From an uncultured Aquimarina sp. (lineage in GTDB: Bacteria > Bacteroidota > Bacteroidia > Flavobacteriales > Flavobacteriaceae), in the NCBI GenBank assembly GCA_947500545.1, contig CANMSO010000007.1, forward strand, positions 248,001-312,000: 64,000 bases of DNA. Direction: 5' to 3'. Within the stretch, counting starts at the first letter, position 1. Every line of letters begins with the position of its first letter. Of this stretch, positions 1-8,626 are shown piece after piece. The translations under genes were made by a program, and so were the position numbers. The notes under the pieces were generated by a model. The model saw only the letters and a program-made list of their open reading frames with translations. It was not told the DNA's origin and searched no databases.

Positions 1-1
1 T

Positions 2-904
2 GATAAAGAACCAGATCATACTATAGAAAGTGCCCAAAACGAAAGTGAGATAAATAGAGCAGTAGCATTGGCTAATCAATATCCAGATATTGTAAAAGTA
101 ATTGCTGTAGGTAATGAAGCCATGGTTAGATGGGCAACTAGCTATTATGTGCAGCCCAATGTGATATTAAAATGGGTTAATTATTTACAGAACTTAAAGA
201 AAGAAGATAAACTCTCTAAAGATCTATGGATTACTTCTTCTGATGATTTTGCATCTTGGGGAGGAGGCGAAGAAAGTTATCATGTTAAAGATTTAGAAGA
301 CTTAATCAAAGCAGTGGATTATGTATCTATGCACACATATCCATACCATAATACTCATTATAACCCAGAATTTTGGGGGATAGATGATGATGAAAAAGAA
401 CTCTCTTCAGATGAAAAATTAGAAGCAGCAATGCAAAGAACACTACAATTTGCCCAAAAACAATATAAAGCCGTTTCGAATTATGTTGAGAGTTTAGGTA
501 TGAAAAAACCTATTCATATAGGGGAGACAGGCTGGGCTACTGTTTCTAATGGGCATTATGGACCAAATGGCTCTAAAGCCACAGATGAGTTTAAAGAAGC
601 ATTGTATTATAAATACATGAGAGAGTGGACCAATAAAGAAGGTATTTCATGCTTTTATTTTGAAGCCTTTGACGAACCATGGAAAGATGCTCACAATCAT
701 AAAGGTTCAGAAAATCATTTTGGATTATTTACAGTAGATGGTAAAGCCAAATATGTGCTTTGGGATTTAGTAGATCAAGGTGTGTTTGAAGGCTTAACAC
801 GAGGCGGTAATCCAATTACTAAGACTTATAATGGTAATAAAGATGACCTGCTACTAGAGGTACAATTACCTCCGATTAAAAAAGAAATCACATTAAATCA
901 TTGA
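2..904 (+). CDS. GH17 family beta-1,3-glucanase, 5' end cut by the window edge
   Basis: Seen: the frame is open from base 2, so the gene begins outside the window; the TTG at 68 is not a real start. The visible part holds both GH17 catalytic signatures, the acid/base Glu in GNEAMVR (bases 110-130) and the nucleophile Glu in HIGETGWAT (about 515-541), plus the YVSMHTYPYH strand typical of the barrel. Known: GH17 enzymes cleave beta-1,3-glucans such as laminarin. Inference: it acts with the GH30, the transporter and the second GH17 that follow on the same strand, a laminarin-use operon. The next ATG begins one base after the stop, so the two are translationally close. A signal peptide cannot be judged because the N-terminus is missing. 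Confidence 0.85.
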   Translation, partial: DKEPDHTIESAQNESEINRAVALANQYPDIVKVIAVGNEAMVRWATSYYVQPNVILKWVNYLQNLKKEDKLSKDLWITSSDDFASWGGGEESYHVKDLEDLIKAVDYVSMHTYPYHNTHYNPEFWGIDDDEKELSSDEKLEAAMQRTLQFAQKQYKAVSNYVESLGMKKPIHIGETGWATVSNGHYGPNGSKATDEFKEALYYKYMREWTNKEGISCFYFEAFDEPWKDAHNHKGSENHFGLFTVDGKAKYVLWDLVDQGVFEGLTRGGNPITKTYNGNKDDLLLEVQLPPIKKEITLNH

Positions 905-905
905 A

Positions 906-2390
906 ATGAAATTATTAAAATATCATATCTGTCTAATTTTATTGATTACGATGAGTTGTACCGAAACACGGAAGGAGCTAGAAGTTGAGGTTTTTGAAAC
1001 ATCGGCTAGCGGAAATAAATTGAGTAAAGTAACCGAGTTTTCAATTTCAGAAACCAAGGTTAGGATTACCTTAAATCCTGAAAAAACCTATCAAACCATT
1101 ACAGGTTTTGGAGGTGCTTTTACAGAATCTTCAGCATATTTATTGAATAAGTTAAGTAAAGAAAATCGCGATAGAATCATTAAAGCATATTTTGGAAGAG
1201 AGGGTGCCAATTACTCACTTACAAGAACACATATGAATTCTTGTGATTTCTCACTAAGCCAATATTCATATACACCTAACGAAGATAAAGAACTTAAAGA
1301 TTTTTCGGTAAAAGAAGATATGGAGGACTTAATCCCAATGATTAAAGAAGCCATGGCAACTTCAGAAGATGGTTTTAAAATATTTGCATCACCATGGACG
1401 GCACCGCCATGGATGAAAGACAATAACAAATGGGTTGGCGGAAAACTCCTTCCAAAATACTACGATACATGGGCATTATTCTTTTCTAAGTATTTAGAGG
1501 CTTACAAAGAACAAGGAATCGATATTTGGGGGTTTACTGTTGAAAATGAACCACATGGCAATGGCGATAACTGGGAAAGTATGCATTTTACACCAGAAGA
1601 AATGACAGATTTTGTGCAACATCATCTGGGTCCCAAGCTGGAAGCTGATGGTTATGGAGACAAAATTATCTTAGGTTATGATCAGAATAGAGCAGGTTTA
1701 AAAGAGTGGGTAGATGTGATGTACAAGGATGACGCTTCTTCAAAATACTATGATGGCACTGCGATTCATTGGTATGAAAGTACATATGAAATATTTCCCG
1801 AAGCCTTACAATACGCACACAACAAAGCACCTAATAAATTCTTAATCGAAACTGAAGGCTGTGTAGATTCTGAAGTGCCTAAGTGGCAAGATGATCAATG
1901 GTATTGGAGTAAAGAAGCAACCGATTGGGGTTGGGATTGGGCAGCTGAGGATGAAAAATACCTACATCCCAAATATGCCCCTGTAAATCGTTATGCCAGA
2001 GATATAATAGGTTGTTTGAATAATTGGGTAGATGGATGGGTAGATTGGAACATGGTACTAGACAGACAAGGTGGCCCAAATTGGTTTAAAAACTGGTGTG
2101 TAGCACCAGTGATTGTAGACCCCGATAGTGATGAGGTATACTTTACACCTTTGTATTATACCATGGCACATTTTAGTAAATATATTCGCCCTGAAGCAAA
2201 AGTAATTGATGTACAGGTTTCAGATGAGAAAGTAATGGTTACTGCTGCTAAAAACCCAGATGGTTCTATTGCGGTGGTTGTATTTAATCCTACAGAAGAA
2301 GCAAAACAATTTTCATTGGCCCTAGGTGAAAAATCAAAGGATATTTCTATTAATGCACAGGCTATTCAAACAATAGTCCTTGCCAATTAA
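906..2390 (+). CDS. GH30 family beta-glucanase, lipoprotein
   Basis: 494 aa with a lipoprotein signal ending in LLITMSC (Cys18), so probably an anchored outer-membrane or periplasmic enzyme. GH30 landmarks: GFGGAFTESSA (residues 68-77), SPWTAPPWMK (162-171), acid/base Glu215 in TVENEPHG, and nucleophile Glu317 in LIETEGCVD. The C-terminal beta domain runs through about 425-494. Known: GH30 members in marine flavobacterial laminarin loci remove beta-1,6-linked glucose branches; beta-glucosidase activity is an alternative the sequence cannot exclude. It lies between a GH17 and a GPH transporter, which supports side-branch removal during laminarin breakdown. Confidence 0.88.
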   Translation: MKLLKYHICLILLITMSCTETRKELEVEVFETSASGNKLSKVTEFSISETKVRITLNPEKTYQTITGFGGAFTESSAYLLNKLSKENRDRIIKAYFGREGANYSLTRTHMNSCDFSLSQYSYTPNEDKELKDFSVKEDMEDLIPMIKEAMATSEDGFKIFASPWTAPPWMKDNNKWVGGKLLPKYYDTWALFFSKYLEAYKEQGIDIWGFTVENEPHGNGDNWESMHFTPEEMTDFVQHHLGPKLEADGYGDKIILGYDQNRAGLKEWVDVMYKDDASSKYYDGTAIHWYESTYEIFPEALQYAHNKAPNKFLIETEGCVDSEVPKWQDDQWYWSKEATDWGWDWAAEDEKYLHPKYAPVNRYARDIIGCLNNWVDGWVDWNMVLDRQGGPNWFKNWCVAPVIVDPDSDEVYFTPLYYTMAHFSKYIRPEAKVIDVQVSDEKVMVTAAKNPDGSIAVVVFNPTEEAKQFSLALGEKSKDISINAQAIQTIVLAN

Positions 2391-2400
2391 AATTAAAACT

Positions 2401-3966
2401 ATGTCAAATATTAAAACTGCCGCAAAAGATAAAGTCCCCGTGGGTCAAAAAGCCGCCTTTGGTGCAGGTCATTTTATATTAAATATACTACCTGGTACAC
2501 TTGGGGTTTTTATCCAATTCTTTTTACTAACGGCTTGGGGGGTTGATCCTTTGTGGGCTGGGCTTTTAGGTGGTTTACCAAGAATATTTGACTCGATAAC
2601 AGACCCAATAATGGGTTTCATTTCGGACAACACTACATCTAGATGGGGGCGTAGAAGACCTTATATTTTTGTAGGTGCTATCATAAGTGGTATACTTTTC
2701 TTTTTCATGTGGCAGATTGATGATAATGCTTCTCAATCATATATTATTTGGCATGTCATGATACTTCAATTGCTATTCCTTATTGGTAATACCATGTTTG
2801 CGACTCCATTAGTTGGGCTAGGCTATGAAATGACATCAGATTATAACGAAAGAACACGTTTAATGGCATTTTCTAACACTATGGGGCAAATTGCTTGGAT
2901 GATTGTACCGTGGTTGTATGTTATTATTCCAGACACAAATACATTTAATACACAGACAGAGGGTGTTCGTACTATGGCGCTTATTGTAGGTGCTATGTGT
3001 ATAGTTTTCGGAATTTTACCGGCATTGTTTTGTAAAGGTATTGATTCCTCACATATGGAAAATCGAAAAGAGATCAATTTCAAAACGCTTGTGGTTAACA
3101 TGAAGGACTTATTCGCAGGAATTGTTCAAGTTTCTAAAAACAAACCCTTCATGAAATTATGTGGTGCAACGTTCTTGGTTTTTAATGGTTTTCAACTTGT
3201 TGCCGCCTTTGGTGTTTTTATCATTGTATTTTATATGTACAACGGTAGTTATGAGTTAGCGGGTACTTGGCCAGCATGGTTTAATACGATTAATGCCATG
3301 ATTACTGCATTCATTGTTATACCAATTATTTCAAGAATGGCGAATAAATGGGGGAAGAAAAAAGCGTTTATAATTTCAACAGTTTTATCAATAGTAGGTT
3401 ACCTTTTAAAATGGTGGGGTTTTGATAAGGAACTTAACAGTCAATTTAATCAAACCGGATTAGGGAAATCATTAAACTCTGGAATAGGCTCAATATTCGA
3501 ATCTTTAAACCCAGTATTAGATACCATAGGAATGTCTTGGTTTAGTATAGATCCAGGTAGCGAAGTGCCATGGCTTATATTTTTACCAATTCCATTATTT
3601 GCTTTCGGGATGGGAGGGTTATTTACATTAATGATGTCTATGACTGCTGATGTATGTGACTTAGATGAATTAGAAAATGGGATGCCTCGTAAAGAGGGGA
3701 CTTTTGGAGCCATTTATTGGCTGATGGTGAAAATTGGTCAATCTATTGCACTAGTCTTAGGAGGATTAATTTTGAGTATTGTTGGATTTGACCCTAATGT
3801 TACTGAGCAATCTGTAGAAACCATGAATGGACTTAGGGTAGCTGATATATTGGTTCCATCGGTAACTGCAGCATTAGCAATATGGGTAATGTGGAAATAT
3901 GGCCTTACTGAAAAAAGAGCTAGAGAAATAAAAGCCACATTGGTAGAACGAAGAGGAGAGCTTTAA
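2401..3966 (+). CDS. GPH-family (MelB-like) sugar:cation symporter
   Basis: 521 aa from the ATG at 2401; an upstream in-frame TTG at 2380 overlaps the GH30 gene and is rejected. About 12 hydrophobic segments. The N-terminal half carries the GPH signature: a DPIMGFISD motif followed by a basic loop (SRWGRRRPYI). Known: GPH carriers import oligosaccharides or glycosides with H+ or Na+ across the inner membrane. Inference: it brings short beta-glucans released by the secreted GH17/GH30 enzymes into the cytoplasm, where the signal-less GH17 downstream can act. The insertion around residues 345-385 between late helices is long for the family. Ten bases separate it from the GH30 stop and 21 from the next gene, so one operon. 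Confidence 0.85.
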   Translation: MSNIKTAAKDKVPVGQKAAFGAGHFILNILPGTLGVFIQFFLLTAWGVDPLWAGLLGGLPRIFDSITDPIMGFISDNTTSRWGRRRPYIFVGAIISGILFFFMWQIDDNASQSYIIWHVMILQLLFLIGNTMFATPLVGLGYEMTSDYNERTRLMAFSNTMGQIAWMIVPWLYVIIPDTNTFNTQTEGVRTMALIVGAMCIVFGILPALFCKGIDSSHMENRKEINFKTLVVNMKDLFAGIVQVSKNKPFMKLCGATFLVFNGFQLVAAFGVFIIVFYMYNGSYELAGTWPAWFNTINAMITAFIVIPIISRMANKWGKKKAFIISTVLSIVGYLLKWWGFDKELNSQFNQTGLGKSLNSGIGSIFESLNPVLDTIGMSWFSIDPGSEVPWLIFLPIPLFAFGMGGLFTLMMSMTADVCDLDELENGMPRKEGTFGAIYWLMVKIGQSIALVLGGLILSIVGFDPNVTEQSVETMNGLRVADILVPSVTAALAIWVMWKYGLTEKRAREIKATLVERRGEL

Positions 3967-3987
3967 TAATATTAATTAATATATCTT

Positions 3988-4872
3988 ATGTCTATTAGAA
4001 AAGAAAAGTTTTTGACCTTAGCCACTCTAGAGTATGCTAACAAAACTACAGAAGACTTAAAACAAATGTATAGACAGGTTTTAGAAAATGGCATGCATGG
4101 TTTATGTTTTAGTCCGTATATAGAAGGTCAACAACCCGGAGACCAAATTACCGAAGATCAAATACGAAGAAGGTTAGAAATTATCAAACCATATACCAAA
4201 TGGATAAGATCGTTTTCCTGTACAGATGGAAATGAAACTATTCCTAAAATAGCAAAGGAATATGGAATCAAAACATTGGTTGGCGCATGGTTAGGCGATG
4301 ATGATGAGATTAATAGAAAAGAAGTCAAAAACCTTATAGCATTGTGTCATGCAGGTTATGTTGATATCGCAGCAGTAGGTAATGAAGTGATGTATCGAGG
4401 AGACCTTACAGAAGAAGAATTATTGAGTCATATTCATTTGGTAAAAAAAGAGGTTACTGGTATTCCTGTGGGATATGTTGATGCCTATTATGAGTTTGTT
4501 GATCGCCCTAGAATTACTGAAGCTTGTGATATTATTTTGGCAAATTGTTACCCTTTCTGGGAAGGTTGCGATCTAGATTACTCCTTGTTATATATGAAAG
4601 ATATGTATCATAGAGCACTTCGTGCAGGAAATGGAAAAAAAGTAATCATTTCTGAAACAGGATGGCCTAGTATGGGAACGAACCTTGAAGGGGCATTTCC
4701 ATCCTATGAAAATGCTATAAAGTATTTTATTAATACGCAAAAATGGTCTCAGGAGGATAACATTGAGGTATTCTTCTTTTCATCTTTTGATGAATCCTGG
4801 AAAGTAGGAGACGAAGGTGATGTAGGTGCTTATTGGGGGATTTGGGATAAAAATGAGCAGCTGAAATACTAA
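3988..4872 (+). CDS. GH17 family glucanase without a signal peptide
   Basis: 294 aa. The acid/base Glu133 lies in AAVGNEVMY and the nucleophile Glu223 in VIISETGWPS, both standard for GH17. The protein starts MSIRKEKFLTLATLEY with no hydrophobic leader, so it is probably cytoplasmic, unlike most GH17 laminarinases. Inference: it trims or transglycosylates oligo-beta-glucans imported by the transporter just upstream. It is shorter than secreted relatives and consists of the catalytic barrel only. A hairpin 30 bases after the stop probably ends the operon. Confidence 0.85.
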   Translation: MSIRKEKFLTLATLEYANKTTEDLKQMYRQVLENGMHGLCFSPYIEGQQPGDQITEDQIRRRLEIIKPYTKWIRSFSCTDGNETIPKIAKEYGIKTLVGAWLGDDDEINRKEVKNLIALCHAGYVDIAAVGNEVMYRGDLTEEELLSHIHLVKKEVTGIPVGYVDAYYEFVDRPRITEACDIILANCYPFWEGCDLDYSLLYMKDMYHRALRAGNGKKVIISETGWPSMGTNLEGAFPSYENAIKYFINTQKWSQEDNIEVFFFSSFDESWKVGDEGDVGAYWGIWDKNEQLKY

Positions 4873-4900
4873 GGTATTGTTTTTTCTCCATAAAATGAAG

Positions 4901-4925
4901 AACCACGTCTTTTGGACGTGGTTTC
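4901..4925 (+). terminator. Terminator of the beta-glucan operon
   Basis: A 9-bp perfect stem (AACCACGTC with GACGTGGTT, loop 4910-4914) lies 29 bases after the GH17 stop. The following T-rich run is interrupted (TTTCTTGCTTG), so termination may be incomplete. Confidence 0.6.
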
Positions 4926-5165
4926 TTGCTTGTTGTGACCCCAAGCATTCAAAGTTCAAACTTTTTAACAAAATATTTAGAAGAAATTTCAGAATATGCA
5001 AAAGATTATCAAGCCTTATTGATAGCTTGTTGAGAATATAATCGAAGAAAATATTTTAACTTTTTTGTAACTTTTGAAGAGCTTAAAAATAATGGTTCTT
5101 TATAAACTGCGATTTAATACTGTATATACCCTATCGGCAATACCTTTTGTGATTTTTTTAAACTT

Positions 5166-5384
5166 TTAAAAAGTCAAAATATTTGCCCATTTTAAAAGAT
5201 ATATAATTAAAAGTGTACCAGCCGTGCTAACAAATATTGAACTCTGCCAGAAATAAATTTTGTTCCCCCAAATATTCAACCACTTTTTGCCAAATTCTTT
5301 TTTGACATAACCTTTAAGACCTATGAAATGAAGAAAGTTTATTATTAAAAAAACTGCTATTGCTACTATCCAAATTTTTTCCAT
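5166..5384 (-). CDS. Small membrane protein, unknown
   Basis: 72 aa from an ATG, with two hydrophobic stretches (about residues 4-22 and 46-66) separated by a basic stretch (GYVKKEFGKKW). I do not recognise a family. It is the only sizeable open frame between the glucan operon and the prophage edge, on the opposite strand to the operon. No clear ribosome-binding site is visible, which is normal in this phylum. It could be a chance frame. Confidence 0.4.
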   Translation of the reverse strand: MEKIWIVAIAVFLIINFLHFIGLKGYVKKEFGKKWLNIWGNKIYFWQSSIFVSTAGTLLIIYLLKWANILTF

Positions 5385-5590
5385 TCACCAAATTTTTATG
5401 TTTTGCTTGTTATTGTTGCCAGCAATTATGTAATAGCAATTGCTATTATTTTTCTGATTGCAAAAGTAAGGATATCCTACAAAAACCAAGACAAAAGATG
5501 AATTGAAAATGATTTTTTTATTTTATTACAATAGTTTGGGTCAAGAAGATTCAAACCTTAAATATTTAATTTTCAAACTCTTGAAAATAC

Positions 5591-5638
5591 ACAAAAAAAC
5601 AAAAACCATTGTAAGAATCTGATTTACAATGGTTTTTT
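5591..5638 (-). terminator. Original terminator of the tRNA-Arg gene, separated from it by the prophage
   Basis: A 14-bp perfect stem (5601-5614 with 5624-5637) is followed on the minus strand by a T-rich run (complement of 5591-5605). It sits directly beyond the displaced 3' half of the tRNA at 5645-5694, exactly where the tRNA's own terminator would have been before integration. Confidence 0.75.
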
Positions 5639-5644
5639 CGTTGA

Positions 5645-5694
5645 TGTGACCTCGGCAGGATTCAAACCTGCAACCTCTTGAGCCGTAATCAAGT
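5645..5694. repeat. Left attachment site: 50-bp copy of the 3' part of tRNA-Arg
   Basis: These 50 bases are identical to 40169-40218 and run from just past the tRNA 3' end to the top of the anticodon stem. The 5' part of the tRNA is missing, so this is a displaced fragment. With the right copy it defines the prophage ends. By position this is the chromosomal 3' half left behind after recombination inside the tRNA gene. Confidence 0.93.
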
Positions 5695-5796
5695 TTTTAG
5701 GTAGTTTAAATATCTTATAATCAGATAAATATGTGTATTTTGGTTTTATTTCGTAAACTTTTCGTATGATTTTGTTTTCGAAAATAAAATTTTAAT

Positions 5797-5913
5797 ATTG
5801 GTCAATTAGTTGTTGAAAAGATTGGAGTATCAATAACAACTTGTTATAAATATCTCAGAGAAAAAGGATCAATCAGAAAAATACATTTTTATATAAAAGC
5901 TAAATTAAGATAG
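5797..5913 (+). pseudogene. Remnant encoding a helix-turn-helix C-terminus
   Basis: A stop-to-stop frame without a start reads IGQLVVEKIGVSITTCYKYL followed by a short basic tail and a stop. The pattern (small residue, GVS, then TTxYKYL) resembles the C-terminal HTH of serine recombinases. It may be the tail of a lost recombinase gene at the phage end. It is short and could be chance. Confidence 0.25.
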
Positions 5914-5973
5914 AAAAAGTAAATAGAATTACATAAATTTTACTAATTTAGAAACAACGTAAAAATGCTAATT

Positions 5974-6009
5974 ACCCCATATCCAGATTCTCTCTGGGTT
6001 TGGGGTTTT
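5974..6009 (+). terminator. Terminator at the prophage left end
   Basis: A 14-base stem with one T-T mismatch (5974-5987 with 5993-6006) and a five-base loop is followed by TTTTA. It would insulate the cassette array from transcription entering from the chromosome, or end the vanished gene whose remnant lies upstream. Confidence 0.55.
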
Positions 6010-6083
6010 ATATGTTATAATTTAAAGTATTAGATAAGAAATAAAAATACATGGAAAATAAAGGACATGTGCTTTATTCTATT

Positions 6084-6093
6084 GTTGGGCTTA
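6084..6093. repeat. Left boundary repeat of the PIN cassette
   Basis: GTTGGGCTTA here is the exact inverse complement of TAAGCCCAAC at 7211-7220. The pair brackets the PIN-domain gene closely: 9 bases before its ATG and 4 bases after its stop codon. The core GTTGGGC also fits the integron consensus GTTRRRY. Confidence 0.6.
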
Positions 6094-6102
6094 ATTTGAA
6101 AA

Positions 6103-7206
6103 ATGGATATAATTATTGATGCGAATATTATAAGAAGAGACTTAAAGTTAAATGATAAAAACTTTGAGATTCTTACTGATTATCTAAATAAAACAAATTC
6201 GAATTTAATTTATCCTTCAATTGTAATTCAAGAAGTAAAAGGACTTTACAAAAGAGCCTTAAAAGAAAGGGTTGAACAATTCACCACTGTTAATCGTAAA
6301 TTGAAATCAACATTAGTTACAACTGAAATAGCGGAATTACCTGTAATAAATATTGAAATTGAATCTGAAAATTATATCGAATTTATTCATAATAAGCTTG
6401 GCACTACAAGTGACAATATAATTGAATATAAAAACGAATTTTTACCCGAATTAGTAAGTAGAGCAATTGATAGAAAAAAACCATTAGATAATAAAGGACA
6501 ACAATTTAGAGACGGATTACTTTGGTTATCTCTTCTTGATTATGCCATTAATACTGAAGAAAAAAGAGTAGCTTTTATTTCGGATAACCCAACAGATTTT
6601 GCTGAAAAAGGTGAAAATAAATTATGTGTAGAATTATTAGAAGAGACTAATGAAAAAGGAATTGAAATAGTTTACTTCAGAACACTTGATGACTTTGCAA
6701 AACAACACGCATCTGTGATTGAGTTCATAACTAAAGAATGGATTTCTGAAAATATAGATAACGAAATAATTGAAAGCTTATTTGAAGAAACTTTAGATAA
6801 TTTGGATGATGATTTAATTTTAGAAGGTATAGAACTTGATCATAATGAGAGTAAAACAGGTTATTTAAATCGGTCAGATTATTTATCATCCAATCTCTTA
6901 GATTTTTATGTTTATGAAAAAACAGACGGAACAATACTTTTAAATGCGGAGTGGGAATTTGAGACAGAATTTGAAGTGGAAATTGAAAGGGTTATAGAAC
7001 GAGATTCTTCAAGATATGAGCATAGGTACACTATAGATCCAATAACAGGAGAACCTGAAATGGATATGGTTTTTATACCTGATTACTCTATTGACCAAGA
7101 ATTTGACTACAAACATGACACACCTCTATTTAGAGGTAAGTTTGTTATAAGAATAGAGAATAAAAAAGTGACAGATTATGACCTAAAAGCATGGGACTGG
7201 GGATAA
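6103..7206 (+). CDS. PIN-like nuclease domain protein (DUF4935 type)
   Basis: 367 aa. Residues 1-170 form a PIN-type ribonuclease fold: first acidic site in MDIIIDAN (Asp6), Glu44 in VIQEVK, Asp137 in QQFRDGLLWLSL, and Asp161/Asp165 in FISDNPTDF. This spacing and the DGLLWLS motif match the PIN-like DUF4935 group. The C-terminal 200 residues are acidic and unrecognised. Known: PIN domains are metal-dependent RNases, often toxins or defence effectors. It is the first gene of a three-gene array with a Shedu protein, which suggests phage defence, but that role is inferred. The cassette has its own boundary repeats. The start gives MDIII, the correct beginning of a PIN strand. Confidence 0.7.
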   Translation: MDIIIDANIIRRDLKLNDKNFEILTDYLNKTNSNLIYPSIVIQEVKGLYKRALKERVEQFTTVNRKLKSTLVTTEIAELPVINIEIESENYIEFIHNKLGTTSDNIIEYKNEFLPELVSRAIDRKKPLDNKGQQFRDGLLWLSLLDYAINTEEKRVAFISDNPTDFAEKGENKLCVELLEETNEKGIEIVYFRTLDDFAKQHASVIEFITKEWISENIDNEIIESLFEETLDNLDDDLILEGIELDHNESKTGYLNRSDYLSSNLLDFYVYEKTDGTILLNAEWEFETEFEVEIERVIERDSSRYEHRYTIDPITGEPEMDMVFIPDYSIDQEFDYKHDTPLFRGKFVIRIENKKVTDYDLKAWDWG

Positions 7207-7210
7207 AAAC

Positions 7211-7420
7211 TAAGCCCAACTATGGCTATAATTAATACGGGTTTTTGGTGCTTAACCCAAAGTTTAGAGCTTTTAACCAAGTCCGCCAAATCAAAAAGAT
7301 TTGGCTTTATAACAAAAAAGATAAAACAAATAAAAAGTTTTGGCTAAGTGCTTAATCGAAAGTTTACTACTTTTAATTCCTGCACTAACCATAGCCGAGA
7401 CGTTAAGGGTAACCAAAAAA
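7211..7420. repeat. Inter-cassette palindromic module 1
   Basis: About 210 noncoding bases between the PIN and Shedu genes. Outer arms 7223-7238 and 7382-7397 are inverted repeats matching at 11 of 16 positions, and all five differences are transitions. A 32-base block at 7247-7278 recurs exactly 100 bases later at 7347-7378, with about three quarters identity. Near the middle is a perfect hairpin, GCCAAATC/GATTTGGC (7285-7305). The module begins with TAAGCCCAAC and ends with GTTAAGGG. Confidence 0.65.
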
Positions 7421-8626
7421 ATGAACTTCGAAGAAGAAAACATACACAACAATAAAAAAACTGATAAAACTTATATCAGTAGGCCAATACAAACCAAAGA
7501 TTACAAACCTGATGGTGAAGGTGGTGTTGTGGAAGAAGTTAAAAATATTAGAATTGTCTCAAAAGTAATTGATTCTGAAGAACAGTATACTTTTGCAAAA
7601 GTTAAAAAAGAACTGGTTTTGAGAAAAACTACAGGAGGACGTCAAGAACTAATAGCTAAATTAGTTGAGGATGACAAAGGCGTTTTTGTTTTAACTTTTC
7701 AAAAATTCACCTCAGAAACAAGAATGCCTCATAAAGCTTCCTTCTCCTTTGTTGGAAATGAAATCGGTAAATTATTCAACTTCCTAAAAACTCTTAATCT
7801 CATTCCTTTTGATAAACCAACAAGTTCAAACATCCAAGACACAGAATTAGCTCAATTGTTATCCTCCAAAGAAAACACTAAAAAGTTTATTATAGATAAT
7901 GAAGAAATTATTTCGGAGATTCTTAAAAACGAATTAACGAAAGAAGATATTGTAACTCTTGGATACAGAAAAAAGCAACTTGAAATTTTTGATAAAATGT
8001 TAAATGACATTGAATATTTTGATCAACTTAAAATACAATGTGATATAAAGCGTGATGAAGAATTATGGCAAAAATACTTTGAAAAAAATACCTGGATATT
8101 TGGTTATGGATTAAACTATATTTTCAACTCTCCTCTTGAAGGAAAAAAGCTGGAACAAGTAATTTCTGGTTATGATTTCAATAACTCAGGCAAAAGGTCT
8201 GATGCTCTATTAAAGACAAGAGGAATTATTGAAAGTCTTTTTTTTGGAGAAATTAAAACTCACAAAACTGATTTAATAAATCAAAAAAAGACTCCTTATC
8301 GACTTGAAAGCTGGCAAGTTTCTGATGAGTTGATTGGAGCAATAGCACAAATACAAAGAACAGTTCATAAATCAGTAAAAAACATTAAAACTAAAACAGA
8401 AATAAAAAACAAACAGGGAACTTTAACAGGTGAAACATTATTCCTCTATTCCCCTAAATCATACCTAATCATAGGTAATTTATCCGAATTTAAGGAAGAA
8501 TTAGGTGTTAATGAAGATAAATATTCGTCATTTGAAATGTTTAGACAAGGACTTTCTAAAATTGATATAATAACATTTGACGAATTATATCAAAGAGCGA
8601 AGTTCATAATAAGAAATAGTGAATAA
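7421..8626 (+). CDS. sduA: Shedu-type immune nuclease (DUF4263)
   Basis: 401 aa from the ATG at 7421; the in-frame TTG at 7340 lies inside the palindromic module and is rejected. The C-terminal domain (about residues 210-401) carries the Shedu pattern: WQKYFEKNTWIFGYGLNYIF, then a PD-(D/E)XK core with Asp261 in GKRSDALL and Glu277-x-Lys279 in FFGEIKTHKTDL. The N-terminal 180 residues are a variable region, probably sensory. Known: Shedu (SduA) proteins protect bacteria against phages through nuclease activity. It is a stand-alone cassette, consistent with Shedu being a single-gene system, and would exclude competing phages from the lysogen. Confidence 0.82.
   Translation: MNFEEENIHNNKKTDKTYISRPIQTKDYKPDGEGGVVEEVKNIRIVSKVIDSEEQYTFAKVKKELVLRKTTGGRQELIAKLVEDDKGVFVLTFQKFTSETRMPHKASFSFVGNEIGKLFNFLKTLNLIPFDKPTSSNIQDTELAQLLSSKENTKKFIIDNEEIISEILKNELTKEDIVTLGYRKKQLEIFDKMLNDIEYFDQLKIQCDIKRDEELWQKYFEKNTWIFGYGLNYIFNSPLEGKKLEQVISGYDFNNSGKRSDALLKTRGIIESLFFGEIKTHKTDLINQKKTPYRLESWQVSDELIGAIAQIQRTVHKSVKNIKTKTEIKNKQGTLTGETLFLYSPKSYLIIGNLSEFKEELGVNEDKYSSFEMFRQGLSKIDIITFDELYQRAKFIIRNSE

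Noticed and set aside
5541..5560. Short match to the tRNA T-loop (GATTCAAACCT) just left of the attachment site
   Set aside because: Only about 11 bases agree; too short to claim a second attachment remnant or tandem integration.
5645..5694. Left tRNA-like segment as a second tRNA gene
   Set aside because: Lacks the 5' acceptor strand and D-arm, so it cannot fold into a tRNA.
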